From Hyposmocoma kahamanoa (taxonomy: Eukaryota > Arthropoda > Insecta > Lepidoptera > Cosmopterigidae): 64,000 bases of DNA. Below, in pieces: positions 33,801 to 41,724 of the stretch (positions are counted from its first letter, which is position 1; each line of letters begins with the position of its first letter). The notes beneath the pieces are model-generated. The model ran no database searches and was not told the origin of the DNA. It worked only from the letters and a program-made list of their open reading frames with translations. The stretch spans positions 1,971,943 to 2,035,942 of the forward strand of contig NW_020653750.1 of the NCBI RefSeq assembly GCF_003589595.1, read 5' to 3'. The position numbers were made by a program, and so were the translations under genes.

Positions 33801-36515
33801 GTTATAGTCAGTATTCCGATTTATTTTACTTTGTTAAAATAAAATTACTTAATGACACCTAAAGTACTTTACAACAATTCGCTGCACTCACGAAAATCTT
33901 GATTCATGTACTATAGCGGCTCCTTTCGTAAATCAGTGTGATCCGTGTGAACTACTACAGTTTTTCCCAGCTATTTACCAATCTGGATATCAGTCGATTG
34001 CACTTGATTAGTTCGCGTCTTTCCGTTAACATTTTGTGTATTCGATTAATGAAAATTAAAAAAAATATTGAAAAGCGCTCAATGCCGATTCTAACCATTC
34101 GGGAAGAAAAGTCAACTTTTTTAGTTATTAGAATAATAATGATAATAATTATTATTCTAATAACTAAAAAGTATACTTGGTTTACTTAGAATAATTAGGC
34201 CGACACACACTGATTTGCATAAGCTTTTTCGATATTCTGTTTTCCCTGCGCAAAATATACTCGTGGTGTAGCCCAACCATAAGTAACACATTGTCAACAA
34301 TAAATTCGATTTGACAGGTCAACAAACGACTACGCAGTCGTCTTCCATCTTCGGTGGAAGTTCTGGAGGCAGTTTCAGCGCACCTTCTAGTGGGCAGTCC
34401 TTTGGTAGTCCACAACAATCCTCTGTCTTTGGCTCACCACAGCAACAACAGAGCAGTAACAGTTATTTAACATTTTGACCAGTTAATTAGTAATATAGAG
34501 CATGTTATAATGTAACTATGATACTATACAGGTCCGAGTTTCGGTGGTTCACCTGTGTTCGGTTCAAAGCCTGCATTTGGGCAACCAGCTGGGTAAGTGA
34601 AAGTCATTTTTAAGTCTCCTACATCACGGTTACTCTTTTGCTCATAATGCAAAAGTTTTCATTTTCATCGATATTATGCTTTAATTGCAGTAAACTGTAC
34701 TCTAGACTGTGGTGGAGGTTTTATAAACGTAGGGAATATTATATTAATACATTATGTTACAAGGGCGGTAAGCAGGTAGTTACGAACCGAGGGACACATT
34801 CAAAGCCCGAGCTGAAGGCAAGAGCTTGAATGGCCCGAACGTTTCGTAGGTTTTGCACCCGTGTGGCATACAATGTTTTTCATCACACTTGCGAGGAAGT
34901 TCTTATATTTATATTTAAACGTTATAATTCGAAATAGAGCACAAAAGTGGTTCCAGTGCAGTCAGGTCGGAGGATTTTATTTTTCTGTTGTTCGATCTTT
35001 GCATCAGTAATATATTTTTTTTTTTTTTTTTTTTTATTGTGACTCGGCAAAATGACTGCACCGCGCCTGATGGAAAGTGCGAATACAGTCCAGAGATGAG
35101 AGTAACGGATGGAAAACACAAATATCTTCACTCCGTCACTATCATTTTTCCGGTCTGGCCAAATGCTTCTTCACACTACGTTTGAAGGACCCGATGTTAT
35201 AGAGGGGAGGGAATACATGCGCCGGGAGTTGGTTCCACAATTTGATGGTTCGGCATAAAAACGAATTGCCAAACTTTTTAGTGCGGGACGGTAATAATAA
35301 TATAGTGGAGTATTTTCACAAAACAAAACATGAATATCACGGTATTAAAGACATCATGATATTCAATAATATAGAGTACAAATTATAGGTATCTTAAAAA
35401 ATTACCTAAGTGAAGAATAATGTATATTTTTAACCTCAAAACTAACTTTACCTGTAAATGAAACAAAAAATCTTTTGAATGAATTTATGCCATGGCATTT
35501 ATGGGTACGTCCCTTATAAAAATGGTAAATGAAATATAGCTGACTGTATCTATATTAATTTTAATAAATAAAATCAGAAACTCTGGAATCGCGGCTTTGA
35601 CGATGGGAGTGTGGAAATTAAAAAAAAAACATTGTCGCTCTAATGGTCGTTTAAGTAATTCATTTACCGCCTAGTTTTCCTGCACGTTATACTACTACTT
35701 ACGAGCAAGTGTGATGAAAAATTTAATTTAAACATTGTCCTCTATTACATGTTGTAACGTTTGCCATAGTTTCGGAAGTTCACCCAGCGGTGGCGGTACG
35801 GGTTTCGGATCATTTGGTGGATTCAACAAAAGTCCTACCAGCGGATTCGGTGCCCCGGCCACTTTCGGTGGCGGCGCCACCTTCGGGGGCACAGCATTCG
35901 GAAGTACATCTCCTGGGAAAGCATTTGGAGGCGGTGGGACTTCACCTGGTAAGACCAAATACTCTACTCCTTTCACCTAAAGCTTGTAATTCCAACTAAG
36001 ACTAACCAATAAAACGTCTTTAGAAAATTCAAATAAACAATCGCTTTGTATCAATTACCTAGTGCATTTAAAAAAAAGTTAATTTCTTTACTCGGATAGT
36101 CCTAATAATGGGCTGCCGGTGCAGTTAACTAATGTGGTTATTCTATTTACATTATTCGTATGATCAGGTTTCGGTGCACCGACACAATCCAACCCAACGT
36201 TTGAGAACTTGGCCACTCAGAACACGCTTACATTTGGCAATCTTGCTCAGCAGTCGCAATCCCCAACTCCATCCGCAGCGCCGGCTTTCGGCAAGTAAGT
36301 AATAGCACTTATTACACCTCGAACACTGTGTATTATAAAACCGACAAAAAATATTTCTTTTGGTCCATTTATAAAGGTTCCAAGTTGTACGCTTTTTATA
36401 TTATTTAAAGTTTTCTTTATACATGGAAACCTAATAGATAAATTACTGACGTTTTTATTTATAATTATCTAATTATTTTTCCAGCTCACCATCATTCACA
36501 GGATGGCGTGGGTGA
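3830..36515 (+). CDS. Nup214: Nuclear pore complex protein Nup214 (28 exons)
   Basis: Nup214 is the cytoplasmic-face FG nucleoporin that works with Nup88 in mRNA and protein export. Exons: 3830-3868, 4062-4200, 4721-4887, 5619-5788, 9779-9996, 11107-11227, 11907-11994, 12525-12627, 13088-13241, 14208-14418, 17873-17981, 19006-19106, 19847-20050, 22852-23021, 24574-24738, 25072-25308, 25485-25783, 25952-26083, 26217-26462, 26748-27266, 27352-27483, 31272-32397, 32486-32691, 34318-34455, 34532-34592, 35770-35948, 36168-36294, 36485-36515. Phases agree throughout and sum to 5592 nt, about 1863 residues (human is about 2090, Drosophila about 1700). The order is an N-terminal propeller (1-400), Pro-rich linker, coiled coil (541-799), Ser/Thr/Pro-rich spacer and FG-repeat tail (from about 1240), ending TGWRG like the human GGWRS end. 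The weakest joins are exon 16's acceptor and exon 19's donor. An AATAAA lies at 36830. Confidence 0.93.
5896..6135 (+). mobile_element. tRNA-derived SINE, copy 1
   Basis: The head carries pol III promoter boxes: box A-like TGGCCGAACGG (about 5906) and box B GGTTCGATTCC (about 5949). A tRNA-unrelated body follows with CACCCGCGACACAGGG and TAGTGCGGGGC. Two further copies occur at 33601-33804 (minus) and 39825-39995 (plus), which proves it is dispersed. Its tail (CTAGGGTCGGCAGACTAAAGC, about 6108) also occurs inverted at 9108-9143. It lies in Nup214 intron 4. The 104-codon frame spanning it is not a gene. Confidence 0.85.
6160..8945 (-). mobile_element. RNase H-bearing LINE (I superfamily), 5'-truncated
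   Basis: On the minus strand, in Nup214 intron 4, degraded pol segments follow in order. The endonuclease-RT linker is at 8945-8409. RT is at 8390-7749 (KAPGQDGVFPALL, FRPISLTSFFLKTLER, FIDIEGAFDKT). The thumb is at about 7724-7124 (TEVKYLGVILD, WQCHRMVGKQWGLSP, YGAIVWW). RNase H is at 7116-6600 (VFTDGSK, WIKGHSGSRGNDAADELA). A C-terminal Cys/His finger is at about 6601-6242 (CRACMEGEETAAHILLQC). The RT core between about 7749 and 7724, including the YADD box, is missing. Frames are broken several times. It cannot be active. Confidence 0.85.
8931..8980. repeat. Perfect 22-bp hairpin at the LINE 5' junction
   Basis: Bases 8931-8952 are the exact reverse complement of 8959-8980, with a 6-base loop (AATTAT). 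The left arm overlaps the first codons of the truncated LINE, so the hairpin marks its broken end. Confidence 0.9.
9036..9143 (-). repeat. Inverted fragments of the SINE 3' tail
   Basis: GACTTACGTGCTT (about 9038) and GTGCTTTAGTCCGCTGACCC (about 9112) are reverse complements of the tail of SINE copy 1 (about 6108-6137). Together with copy 1 they bracket the LINE, so the intron holds the same tail in opposite orientations on both sides. Confidence 0.65.
9173..9722. mobile_element. Non-autonomous DNA element with about 30-bp terminal inverted repeats
   Basis: The left end (9173-9204) and right end (9690-9722) are inverted copies sharing TTTTTTGAAGATGGAGTAAA with a few mismatches outside it. 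Possible TA duplications lie immediately outside. The roughly 550-bp interior has no transposase. It sits at the 3' end of Nup214 intron 4, about 55 bp before exon 5. Confidence 0.7.
10255..10405. repeat. Dispersed repeat (ACTGCTGGGTACAGG type)
   Basis: The stretch CCCACTGCTGGGTACAGG followed by CTCACAATGAGAGGGCTGGG resembles a repeat I associate with many lepidopteran genomes. There is no second copy in this window, so the identification rests on memory. It lies in Nup214 intron 5. The rest of that intron (10000-11106) shows no gene. Confidence 0.45.
13417..13705. repeat. Dispersed repeat with inverted ends, copy A
   Basis: The repeat begins AACCGACTTAAAAAA and ends GAGGTCGGTTTTTTTT, which are inverted relative to each other. 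Its interior (GTGGTCCCATTTACATTTGA, about 13545) matches copy B at 22590-22830 in reverse complement. It lies in Nup214 intron 9 and has no coding potential. Confidence 0.65.
15513..15562 (-). mobile_element. RTE LINE 3' end fragment
   Basis: ATCAGCTGGAAGACGTCCAC (about 15530) is the reverse complement of the RTE 3' tail seen at about 59876-59897 (GTGGACGTGTTCCGGCTGAT). Only about 50 bases survive. It lies in Nup214 intron 10 just before a hAT transposase fragment. Confidence 0.55.
15552..15716 (+). pseudogene. hAT transposase C-terminal fragment (ZBED5/SCAND3-like)
   Basis: The plus-strand frame encodes ERGFSAMTTLLIKKRNRL and then GDLRLFLSKLETDNNKLI and ends IHPSH with a stop at 15716. This is the dimerisation tail of hAT (Buster/ZBED5-like) transposases, where ERGFSA, KRNRL and a PSH-type end are characteristic. 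No catalytic part is present upstream, so it is a remnant. An AATAAA follows at 15767. Confidence 0.6.
15831..15914. repeat. 33-bp stem hairpin in Nup214 intron 10
   Basis: Arms 15831-15863 and 15882-15914 pair over 33 bases with four mismatches and an 18-base loop. Three of the four mismatches would be G-U pairs in a plus-strand transcript. Flanking sequence (CATTCTCATTGGC and TCGTTTAGAATG) also pairs loosely, so it may be the core of a larger MITE. Confidence 0.7.
16090..17390 (-). mobile_element. RTE-clade LINE remnant
   Basis: In Nup214 intron 10 the minus strand carries endonuclease pieces at about 17340-17100 (RMGCKGRHPTPTMLNSQPH, LKVIQVYAPISTHPDEEVEA) and 17009-16797 (NEIDFILTDKRDIQ). 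It also carries RT pieces at about 16700-16510 and 16502-16278 (VGLKMNMDKTKLISY, EYVYLGQTVQLGRANFEKEV), and the thumb end at 16154-16090 (KLKVTQRAMERAMLGISLR). Frameshifts and internal deletions break it. The usual next residues (RNEEIRRRTKV) are absent here but are present in the fragment at 59615-59905. Confidence 0.8.
17553..17608 (-). repeat. tRNA-like sequence (degenerate)
   Basis: Read on the minus strand, the segment contains TTAGTGGCGTAATGG (box A-like) and GGTCTTGAGTTTACATCCC (box B-like), then a run of T. The stems do not pair well, so it is more likely a SINE head or tRNA pseudogene than a functional tRNA. Confidence 0.35.
20290..20299. other. Assembly gap (10 N)
   Basis: Ten N bases are placed inside the LTR retrotransposon, between the gag start and the 3' LTR end. 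The size is probably nominal. Confidence 0.95.
20319..20570 (-). pseudogene. LTR retrotransposon gag N-terminus
   Basis: Eighty-three codons begin at 20570. The segment VPEFDGNPHVLTRFINLC is the motif that opens the capsid-like region of Ty3/gypsy-type insect gag proteins. The frame stops at 20319, just before the assembly gap, so whether the stop is real or an edge error is unclear. Confidence 0.65.
20828..21145 (-). repeat. 5' LTR of the retrotransposon
   Basis: Its inner end abuts the primer-binding site, and its last 47 bases (20828-20874) repeat exactly at 20243-20289 next to the gap. The minus-strand frame at 21146-20943 is inside it and is not a gene. Confidence 0.8.
21225..21525 (+). 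repeat. Dispersed repeat, copy with 60-bp insertion
   Basis: This repeat matches 37308-37545 in reverse complement (shared words TGTTATCATCGAAGAAA, TTAGGGCACTTAATACTGA). Compared with that copy it carries 72 extra bases at 21385-21456. It lies in Nup214 intron 13. Confidence 0.8.
21385..21444 (-). mobile_element. 60-bp inserted unit with 12-bp target duplication
   Basis: The unit contains CCGGAAAAATAGTTTCATTT and ends near AAGAACTCGA. It is flanked by CAATCAAACATT on both sides (21373-21384 and 21445-21456), while the homologous repeat at 37308-37545 has a single similar site (CAATCCAACATT). Related units occur at about 22231-22290 and 23262-23325 and, inverted, at 23420-23452. No coding or pol III signals are visible. 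Confidence 0.75.
22225..22360 (+). repeat. Related unit with rearranged core
   Basis: The stretch CACGATTGTTACACATTAGA and ATGAAACTATTTTTTCAGA matches the 60-bp unit. It is followed by a core (CCAACGTTTCAGACCCTTTG) that is inverted relative to the core in the 23260-23455 copy. The short reading frames here are not genes. Confidence 0.6.
22590..22830. repeat. Dispersed repeat, copy B
   Basis: AATTTAAATGGGACCAATAC (about 22719) matches the reverse complement of copy A at 13417-13705. It ends just upstream of Nup214 exon 14. Confidence 0.6.
23260..23455. repeat. Inverted-repeat element built from the 60-bp unit
   Basis: The left arm (about 23294-23345, with GAAACTATTTTTCCGGATTT) and the right arm (about 23398-23452) are inverted copies of about 50 bases. 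They surround a core with GACCATGGGATCTGTAAAGG and CCCGAAACGTTGG. It lies in Nup214 intron 14. The rest of that intron (23460-24573) shows no gene. Confidence 0.7.
25854..25876. repeat. Perfect 10-bp palindrome, 3-base loop
   Basis: TGATAGCACT and AGTGCTATCA flank AAA in Nup214 intron 17. Confidence 0.7.
26615..26642. repeat. Perfect 13-bp palindrome, 2-base loop
   Basis: GATTCAATGACGA and its exact reverse complement are separated by TG in Nup214 intron 19. Confidence 0.85.
27990..30312 (-). mobile_element. CR1/Jockey-like LINE without RNase H
   Basis: In Nup214 intron 21 the minus strand carries a linker at 30312-29998. RT follows at 29571-29182 (IGRIRPIYKKGSHKDLNNYRP, VVFIDFSKAFDTLNY), then the palm at 29046-28900 (VYQFADDTCIISS, so the FADD box is intact), and the C-terminal region at 28656-28168 (KLRYKSLRIIYMSLADSVI). 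A T-rich run at about 27991-27999 on the plus strand is the element's poly(A). Stops and frameshifts separate the pieces. No endonuclease remains, so it is 5'-truncated. Confidence 0.8.
31272..32397 (+). other. Nup214: Nup214 exon 22: main FG-repeat exon
   Basis: This 1126-nt exon encodes about 375 residues with roughly 23 FG dipeptides, mostly of the form SVFG/SIFG/SLFG spaced by Thr/Gln-rich linkers (TTQSVFGSATSTTQ). FG repeats bind transport receptors such as CRM1. From about 31900 to 32280 the linkers are near-identical tandem units of roughly 13-17 residues, visible as repeated ACTACxCAAxCxTCxGTxTTTGG words, so unit gain and loss is likely. One unit has lost the motif (SVFVAATTT). Long reading frames in other frames of this exon are shadows of the biased composition. 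Confidence 0.93.
33601..33804 (-). mobile_element. tRNA-derived SINE, copy 2
   Basis: Read on the minus strand from 33804: TAACTGCCTCCGTGGCCGAA, box B GAGTTCGATTCC, then the shared body (CACCCGCGACACAGGG). It is the opposite orientation to copy 1 and lies in Nup214 intron 23. The remainder of the intron (32692-34317) has no gene. Confidence 0.85.
34118..34170. repeat. Perfect 23-bp hairpin
   Basis: Bases 34118-34140 are the exact reverse complement of 34148-34170 (TTATTCTAATAACTAAAAA side), with a 7-base loop. It is in Nup214 intron 23, about 150 bp before exon 24. Confidence 0.85.
34830..35300. repeat. Dispersed repeat debris in Nup214 intron 25
   Basis: Includes a 19-T run (about 35017-35035), CGCGCCTGATGGAAAGTGCG (about 35065), and CGGGAGTTGGTTCCACAATT (about 35223). 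The CTGATGGAAAGT word recurs at about 37591. Sequences of this type look like LINE-associated debris, but no reading frame supports this. Confidence 0.4.
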
Positions 36516-37300
36516 TAACCGCAATATACTTGTAAAGCCGAGGCGCTGAGTGTTCTTTCAAATTTTATGATTAGTTTAGTTAATATGACAATTTATTGCT
36601 GTGACTTTTGACTTATTTCGCACAAATATTGAAATGTGAATTGTCTGTTTTTATTCTCTTCGTTAGATTACAGACCTAGGCAGTTGTCGGTCTGATAAGT
36701 GCCTCATAAGTCTGATTTTTTCATATGGATAAATGCTTATATATAGCAAATATTGATAAAACCCTTCAAAACTCAAATCATTGTGTGTACTGATTTTATT
36801 AACAATGTTTAACAAAACAATAGTCATTCAATAAATATAACATATTCAGTGCTGTTTTCCGTATTTACGTAAATAATGTATCAGTTAATTTGTTATTTAT
36901 AATAAAAAGTAAATCGTTTCATAGTATACCTATCTTTCATTGAGTCATGACTAACAACAAATTGATATTTCGAATAATGTATGAAAATTGAATGTAAGTA
37001 CCTACATCGACTAGTCTTTTGTCCATAGATATTACATTTATTCAATATCCAATTGGAAACTTTGATCTACTTTCAAACTTGATTCGTTAGTGGACGCCGC
37101 GACGCAAGAAAACCCCCGAGTTGTTAGTAACTCGGCTGACTGAATAATGACTCCATCCTTAAAGTTGGAGTTATCGGGAAACTTCGCTTTTGTACTAATG
37201 AGCGAACGATGAATGTATTCAACTTCTTCCATAAGTTAGCTGATTGTAAGAAAGATATTTTATCATACATATTATCTCATAGTTATACTAAAAACTACTT
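36516..37300 (+). other. Nup214 3' UTR and downstream spacer
   Basis: After the stop codon the sequence is AT-rich. AATAAA signals lie at 36830 and 36901, and the first is the likely polyadenylation signal. The minus-strand frame at 37232-37038 has no recognisable content. Confidence 0.55.
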
Positions 37301-37307
37301 TAAAAAT

Positions 37308-37545
37308 ATACACTTCCGGACATATAATTCGATCCACCACGCATTTTCAGTATTAAGTGCCCTAAGCTAAACAATGTTGGATTGATCAAAACCTATTTTG
37401 CAATTTTGAAACCAGTATACTAAACGTGTTTCCCATAAGTCCTTGTCGGGAATTTGGATTTGCAAAATCGGGGGAAAACTTTCTTCGATGATAACACTAT
37501 TTTTGTATACTAGCCCTTTACGACAAAATGCGAGGTGGCTCGAAT
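37308..37545 (-). repeat. Dispersed repeat, copy with the empty target site
   Basis: The reverse complement of 21225-21525 without the 60-bp unit. Shared ends are CACTTCCGGACATATAATTC and CTTCGATGATAACACTATTT. Confidence 0.8.
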
Positions 37546-39820
37546 TATGTATCCGGGAGTATATAAGTGCCCATTTGACCTTCGTCTCACCTGATGGAAA
37601 GTCATGAAGAGGTCGACGATGGAGCACGCGCACCTACTTAATGCCTATTAAATAAATAAAAAAATAAAAATCATTTATTTCGGGCGTCAATGACCCGTAT
37701 CAAAATAAATTACATTGAAGTTGAAATTAATGTCTACAGTTAAGAACTAAAATAGTATAATAAGAATTAAAAAAGACAATAATAGGTTATAAAAATGAAA
37801 TAAAATAAAATAAATGAAACAAAATTGAAATAAAATTAAATAAAAGTCAAAATTCTAATTAAAATAATTACATGTACATAGTTTATTGATGTCTAAATCG
37901 ATTCACTCTGGCCTTGAATTTGCCCAAGTTAGTGTTCAGGGAATAAGTCTGCACTACAGTCAGGGAATACCACTCGATAGTCGTTCGATATATTAATTTA
38001 AGCGGAATGCTTCGTGCGAATCCTTGCAATATCCACAACAGGGATGGAACCACAGTCTACGTCTAGACCTAATGGAAAGGCGAAGGCGATGAAATCGTGT
38101 AATTCCATCGCACACTCCCGTGATAAATCCAGTAGGATACCGATAAGTAGGCAACTTTACAGCGTTGTTCAAGACTGCTGCTTCTCTACTAAAATCGGAT
38201 GTACCTAAAAGTCTCCAATTTTTGTATGATACAACCATAAACATATCAAAATATCTATGAATACCGAGTATATGTATATTGTGCGTATTATGTTCAAGGT
38301 ATCATACTTCGGAATTTGTAATGCTTAGAGAGCTATATGTATAATATGTCGTTTTCACTATGCGTGCAGCATAGGTATGTTGCGCTTTCTTAGATGACTA
38401 AGTATTTATATATATCTATTTACGTAATTACGAAAATAAAGGAAGAAAAACATTTATTGAAGTAAAGATGGTCTATTTATTTCCTTAAATACACGCACGA
38501 TATTTAAGTAATAAATTTTTCATTCCTAAGAAAGATAAACACGTAGACAAATTGCACTAAGCAATACCGGAATAAAATTATAATTTTACGATATTTGTTA
38601 AAAAAAATTTCACTTAGAAACATACAATTGAATGCCTATGTACGTATTGAGAGTACTGAAGTACCCTCAAATTGATTGAAAGCACTACAAGCCCTTTTGG
38701 CATTCGTGTTCTGTAAAGAGCACTTCCCGCTTTGAAACAAAATGCAATCAATTTGCAGCATACTACACGTAGTTTATAAATCTACAGGTCATTGCCATGA
38801 CGTTAACCAACCTATTTGTCCTCTTACCATATAAGGTTTAAGGCCTGCCTTTTTGTTCCTTGGTTTGTACCTCTGTTGTTAGATGTTTTTTGCAGTAGGT
38901 ACTTGTCAGCATTAGCAGTATTAAACACGAATTCTTTGATTTTTTTTTTACTAGGGCCATATTGATCGCATACGAAAGAGTCACGGAAGAGATGATATGG
39001 TGGCACTTTGATGCTGAAATTACTAAGTAGTTTCATGGTGTTTACTTATGAAACGGACATACCATCCTTAGATAGGATAAATAATGTTTATCGTCAATTT
39101 TCGCAATTAATTAAATGAGTTAGTCCGATAAAATAAGTCCGATAATGCACACATTTAAATTAGGCACGAAAACGATCGTGTTTCAAAAATGTACTACTTT
39201 CATTTATTTTTTACCATAAGTTATATTCAGACTGTGCTCAGTAATGAACCTTGAATTTCCTCTAGTTGCGGCCGTGTCCGGCTGGATTTGCGGTCGGATC
39301 GACGAAATCTTGATTTCAAGTGCCTAATAATGAACGTGCGTGTTCCCAAAACTTCTTATTTTTTGACCTAACAATGTTCCAGTGTTGTAGACAACTACTA
39401 GTAAGTGCCGTTTGTAAAAATAATTTCCATTTAATTACAAAAATGCAGTCGACTGTTTATCGTTAGGTTAGCTCTCTCTGTCGATCTAATTTGCCTAGAA
39501 TAGGTATATCCAAAGTTACACTTAAGGAAAAGCATTTAGCTATGCCAGTAATTAAATTAATAGCTTAGAATAATATATTTACTAGGTAGGTACATATGAA
39601 TCAATTATTACTGGGCATTTTCAGTTTTTTTGTAGGTACATACATCAAGCTTGTACTGGACCAAATTTCAATAAGCTCTTTTCGACTTTCCAGAATATAC
39701 ATTTAAGTTTTCTGTAAATGAATATAATTAAAGACATTTTTAACTAAAACGCTATTTTAGATCGTTTAATCAGGGAAAATGTGTTACCGGTTTTATTCAC
39801 TCCCTACTATTTTTGGAAAT
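37546..39820. other. Intergenic stretch with LINE-like debris
   Basis: From about 37665 to 38245 there is sequence that looks like the 3' region of a LINE or other dispersed repeat (GGGCGTCAATGACCCGTATC; a minus-strand frame at 38244-37993). A minus-strand frame at 39036-38824 (NFSIKVPPYHLFRDSFVCDQ) is not recognised. No gene can be supported. Confidence 0.35.
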
Positions 39821-39824
39821 CCAC

Positions 39825-39995
39825 ATTGCCTCTGTGGCCATGTCGGAGGACCCAGGATCAATTCCCGGACCGGGAGAAAATTTGTATCGCCTAGATTTAT
39901 TTCTCCCGTGATTTTGGGTGTAACTTTTGGCTGTCTGTATGTGTCCTTGGCACCTGCGATACAGGGTTTACCTAGTGCAAGGCTATGAATATGTG
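39825..39995 (+). mobile_element. tRNA-derived SINE, copy 3 (deleted head)
   Basis: The copy has GCCTCTGTGGCCATG, then lacks about 30 bases including most of box A, then box B GGATCAATTCCCGG and the shared body (CACCTGCGATACAGGG). It is more diverged than copies 1 and 2. Confidence 0.8.
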
Positions 39996-40824
39996 TTATT
40001 ATTAGTACATTGGACAGGGGCTGGTAAATTTTTTACACAAATTTCCATCTACGCGGCGTAGTATGTGCATACCTATTTGGTACGCAATGGTGATCTGTGG
40101 AAAAAAATTTCACACGACATTTACGCGGAAAATTAATTTTATTTAGGGATATTGGCGGGATATTTGTTATATATTAAAACGAATACCTAATGCAATATGA
40201 ACTCCTAAATCATAAACATTAAAATGACCGTTTTCTCTTGCTCCTACAAAATCCACAAGGTTAAATTTCTTTAAACAAAAACGAAATAGAATAATGCAGC
40301 AAGTGGCGCCGCGCTGCACATCGCATCGCACACTATGTAAAATGAATAAAACACCTAATATGGAATATTATTTTCTACTAAATAAAGTGTGCCATTTCTT
40401 GGAATGCACATAACAAAAGAGTAAAGTCGCGCGACGTCTGCATCCTGTCGTTAGCAGCTTGTGCCGCGAATGTCGGCAATGCATAATTTAGTTTATTATA
40501 CGTTCTCAACAGTAAGGTGTATAATTCTCTTTTAAATTACGGAAAAAAACTAATGGAAGTGCATAAGCCACGATGACCTACTATCAGAACTGTCGTTCCT
40601 AATCATAACTCATACTAATAATGACTTCAAGTTTACCCTGTTGGCGTATCGTTGAACGTTCATTTCCTATTAGTACAAGCTTAGAATAATAACGCATCGA
40701 AACCTAGTCCGCACACGCTAAGTGAGGCAAATTGAAGCGCGCCAAAAGGGCCTACACGAGCGGGCGGGCCTTCAGTGCTCAAGGTCAACTTGCGCCGCGA
40801 ACAGATCAAGAATTTTAGCTAAAA

Positions 40825-41064
40825 ATGACGAAATGTGCGGTAAATGAGTGTAAAAATACGTTAGACAAACATAAAATAGATACTAACATCACATTCCACA
40901 AGGAAGTAACGCGTTTCAACTTGTATTTTTATATAAATACCTATTCACTAAAACCGAAAATTAACCTACTATATACTAAAACTAGCCTACATGAATTTGA
41001 TTTTTGCCTCACTTGTGACAGTTCGTTTGATATGAAACTATCATTCTATGCGTTATTATTCTAA
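40825..41064 (+). CDS. Possible THAP-domain first exon (candidate)
   Basis: The frame starts MTKCAVNECKN and continues to NITFHKE. The C-x4-C pair followed by a hydrophobic FHK segment is the start of the THAP zinc-binding domain, found in host DNA-binding proteins and P-element-type transposases. A possible donor (GAAGTAACG, about 40904) would end the exon after FHKE. The codons beyond it do not look THAP-like. A GC-rich stretch at 40720-40800 precedes it. No second exon with the later THAP residues (Cys/His, AVPTIF) was found in the window, so this may be an orphan fragment. Confidence 0.4.
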   Translation: MTKCAVNECKNTLDKHKIDTNITFHKEVTRFNLYFYINTYSLKPKINLLYTKTSLHEFDFCLTCDSSFDMKLSFYALLF

Positions 41065-41724
41065 GAGTACAAGTTACAAAGTTTTGATTTTATAGTGAGA
41101 TTTCATTTAAAGCGCTTTCTTTTATTTTTTCCATCCTCTAAGAAAGCGCTGCCAATTGCCATCTAGCGGCAATAGCTAAAAGACGACGAACGATTAACGC
41201 CGATTGACATTCTCCAAAAAGTAGACCAAATTTAACTATATTGCAGTAGTGTCTATTCTTAAGGCTTACTTTCGTTTCATAAAATAAAAAATCGTACGAT
41301 AAACAAAAAATGGAAAAATTTAAAATAAAAAAAATAGTGTTTTTTTTCGATAAAATGAAACACCACCATGTATAATATTACAGGTGGGAGAATCATTCTT
41401 GCACTGTCGATGGCAATTATTATTTTTTAAATTACTAATTCGTTGTACTATTTTACAAATGAAGGTTTTATTTTTTCTTTCTTAGGTATTTAGTAAAGAA
41501 TAAACAATCATTGTTTTTTTTTGGCCTTTCGCGGTTAGCGTTGAAGCCAATGACAAGATAAATTAACTTCATTTAAAAACAGGGAAACCTTTTCGTATGT
41601 TAAGGAATTTTGGAAACGGATTAGGGAAAAAACGGATCGGGAGAGGAATTTCATGTTAGGAAATTTGTACAACAGACAATAAATAATAATAATAATAATA
41701 TTATATTAATGATATAGGAACTGT

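Larger units (their letters stand above)
32486..36515 (+). other. Nup214: Nup214 exons 23-28: C-terminal GFG-rich tail
   Basis: Exons 23-28 encode glycine-rich FG sequence (GGFGSSAFG, GFGAPATFGGGATFGG) and, in exon 27, NLATQNTLTFGNLAQQ, matching the human TLASQNAPTFGSLSQQ. The last exon (36485-36515) encodes SPSFTGWRG followed by TGA. All five joins are phase-compatible. Confidence 0.9.

Noticed and set aside
35728..35976. 82-codon minus-strand frame opposite Nup214 exon 26
   Set aside because: It is a proline-rich mirror of the glycine-rich exon.
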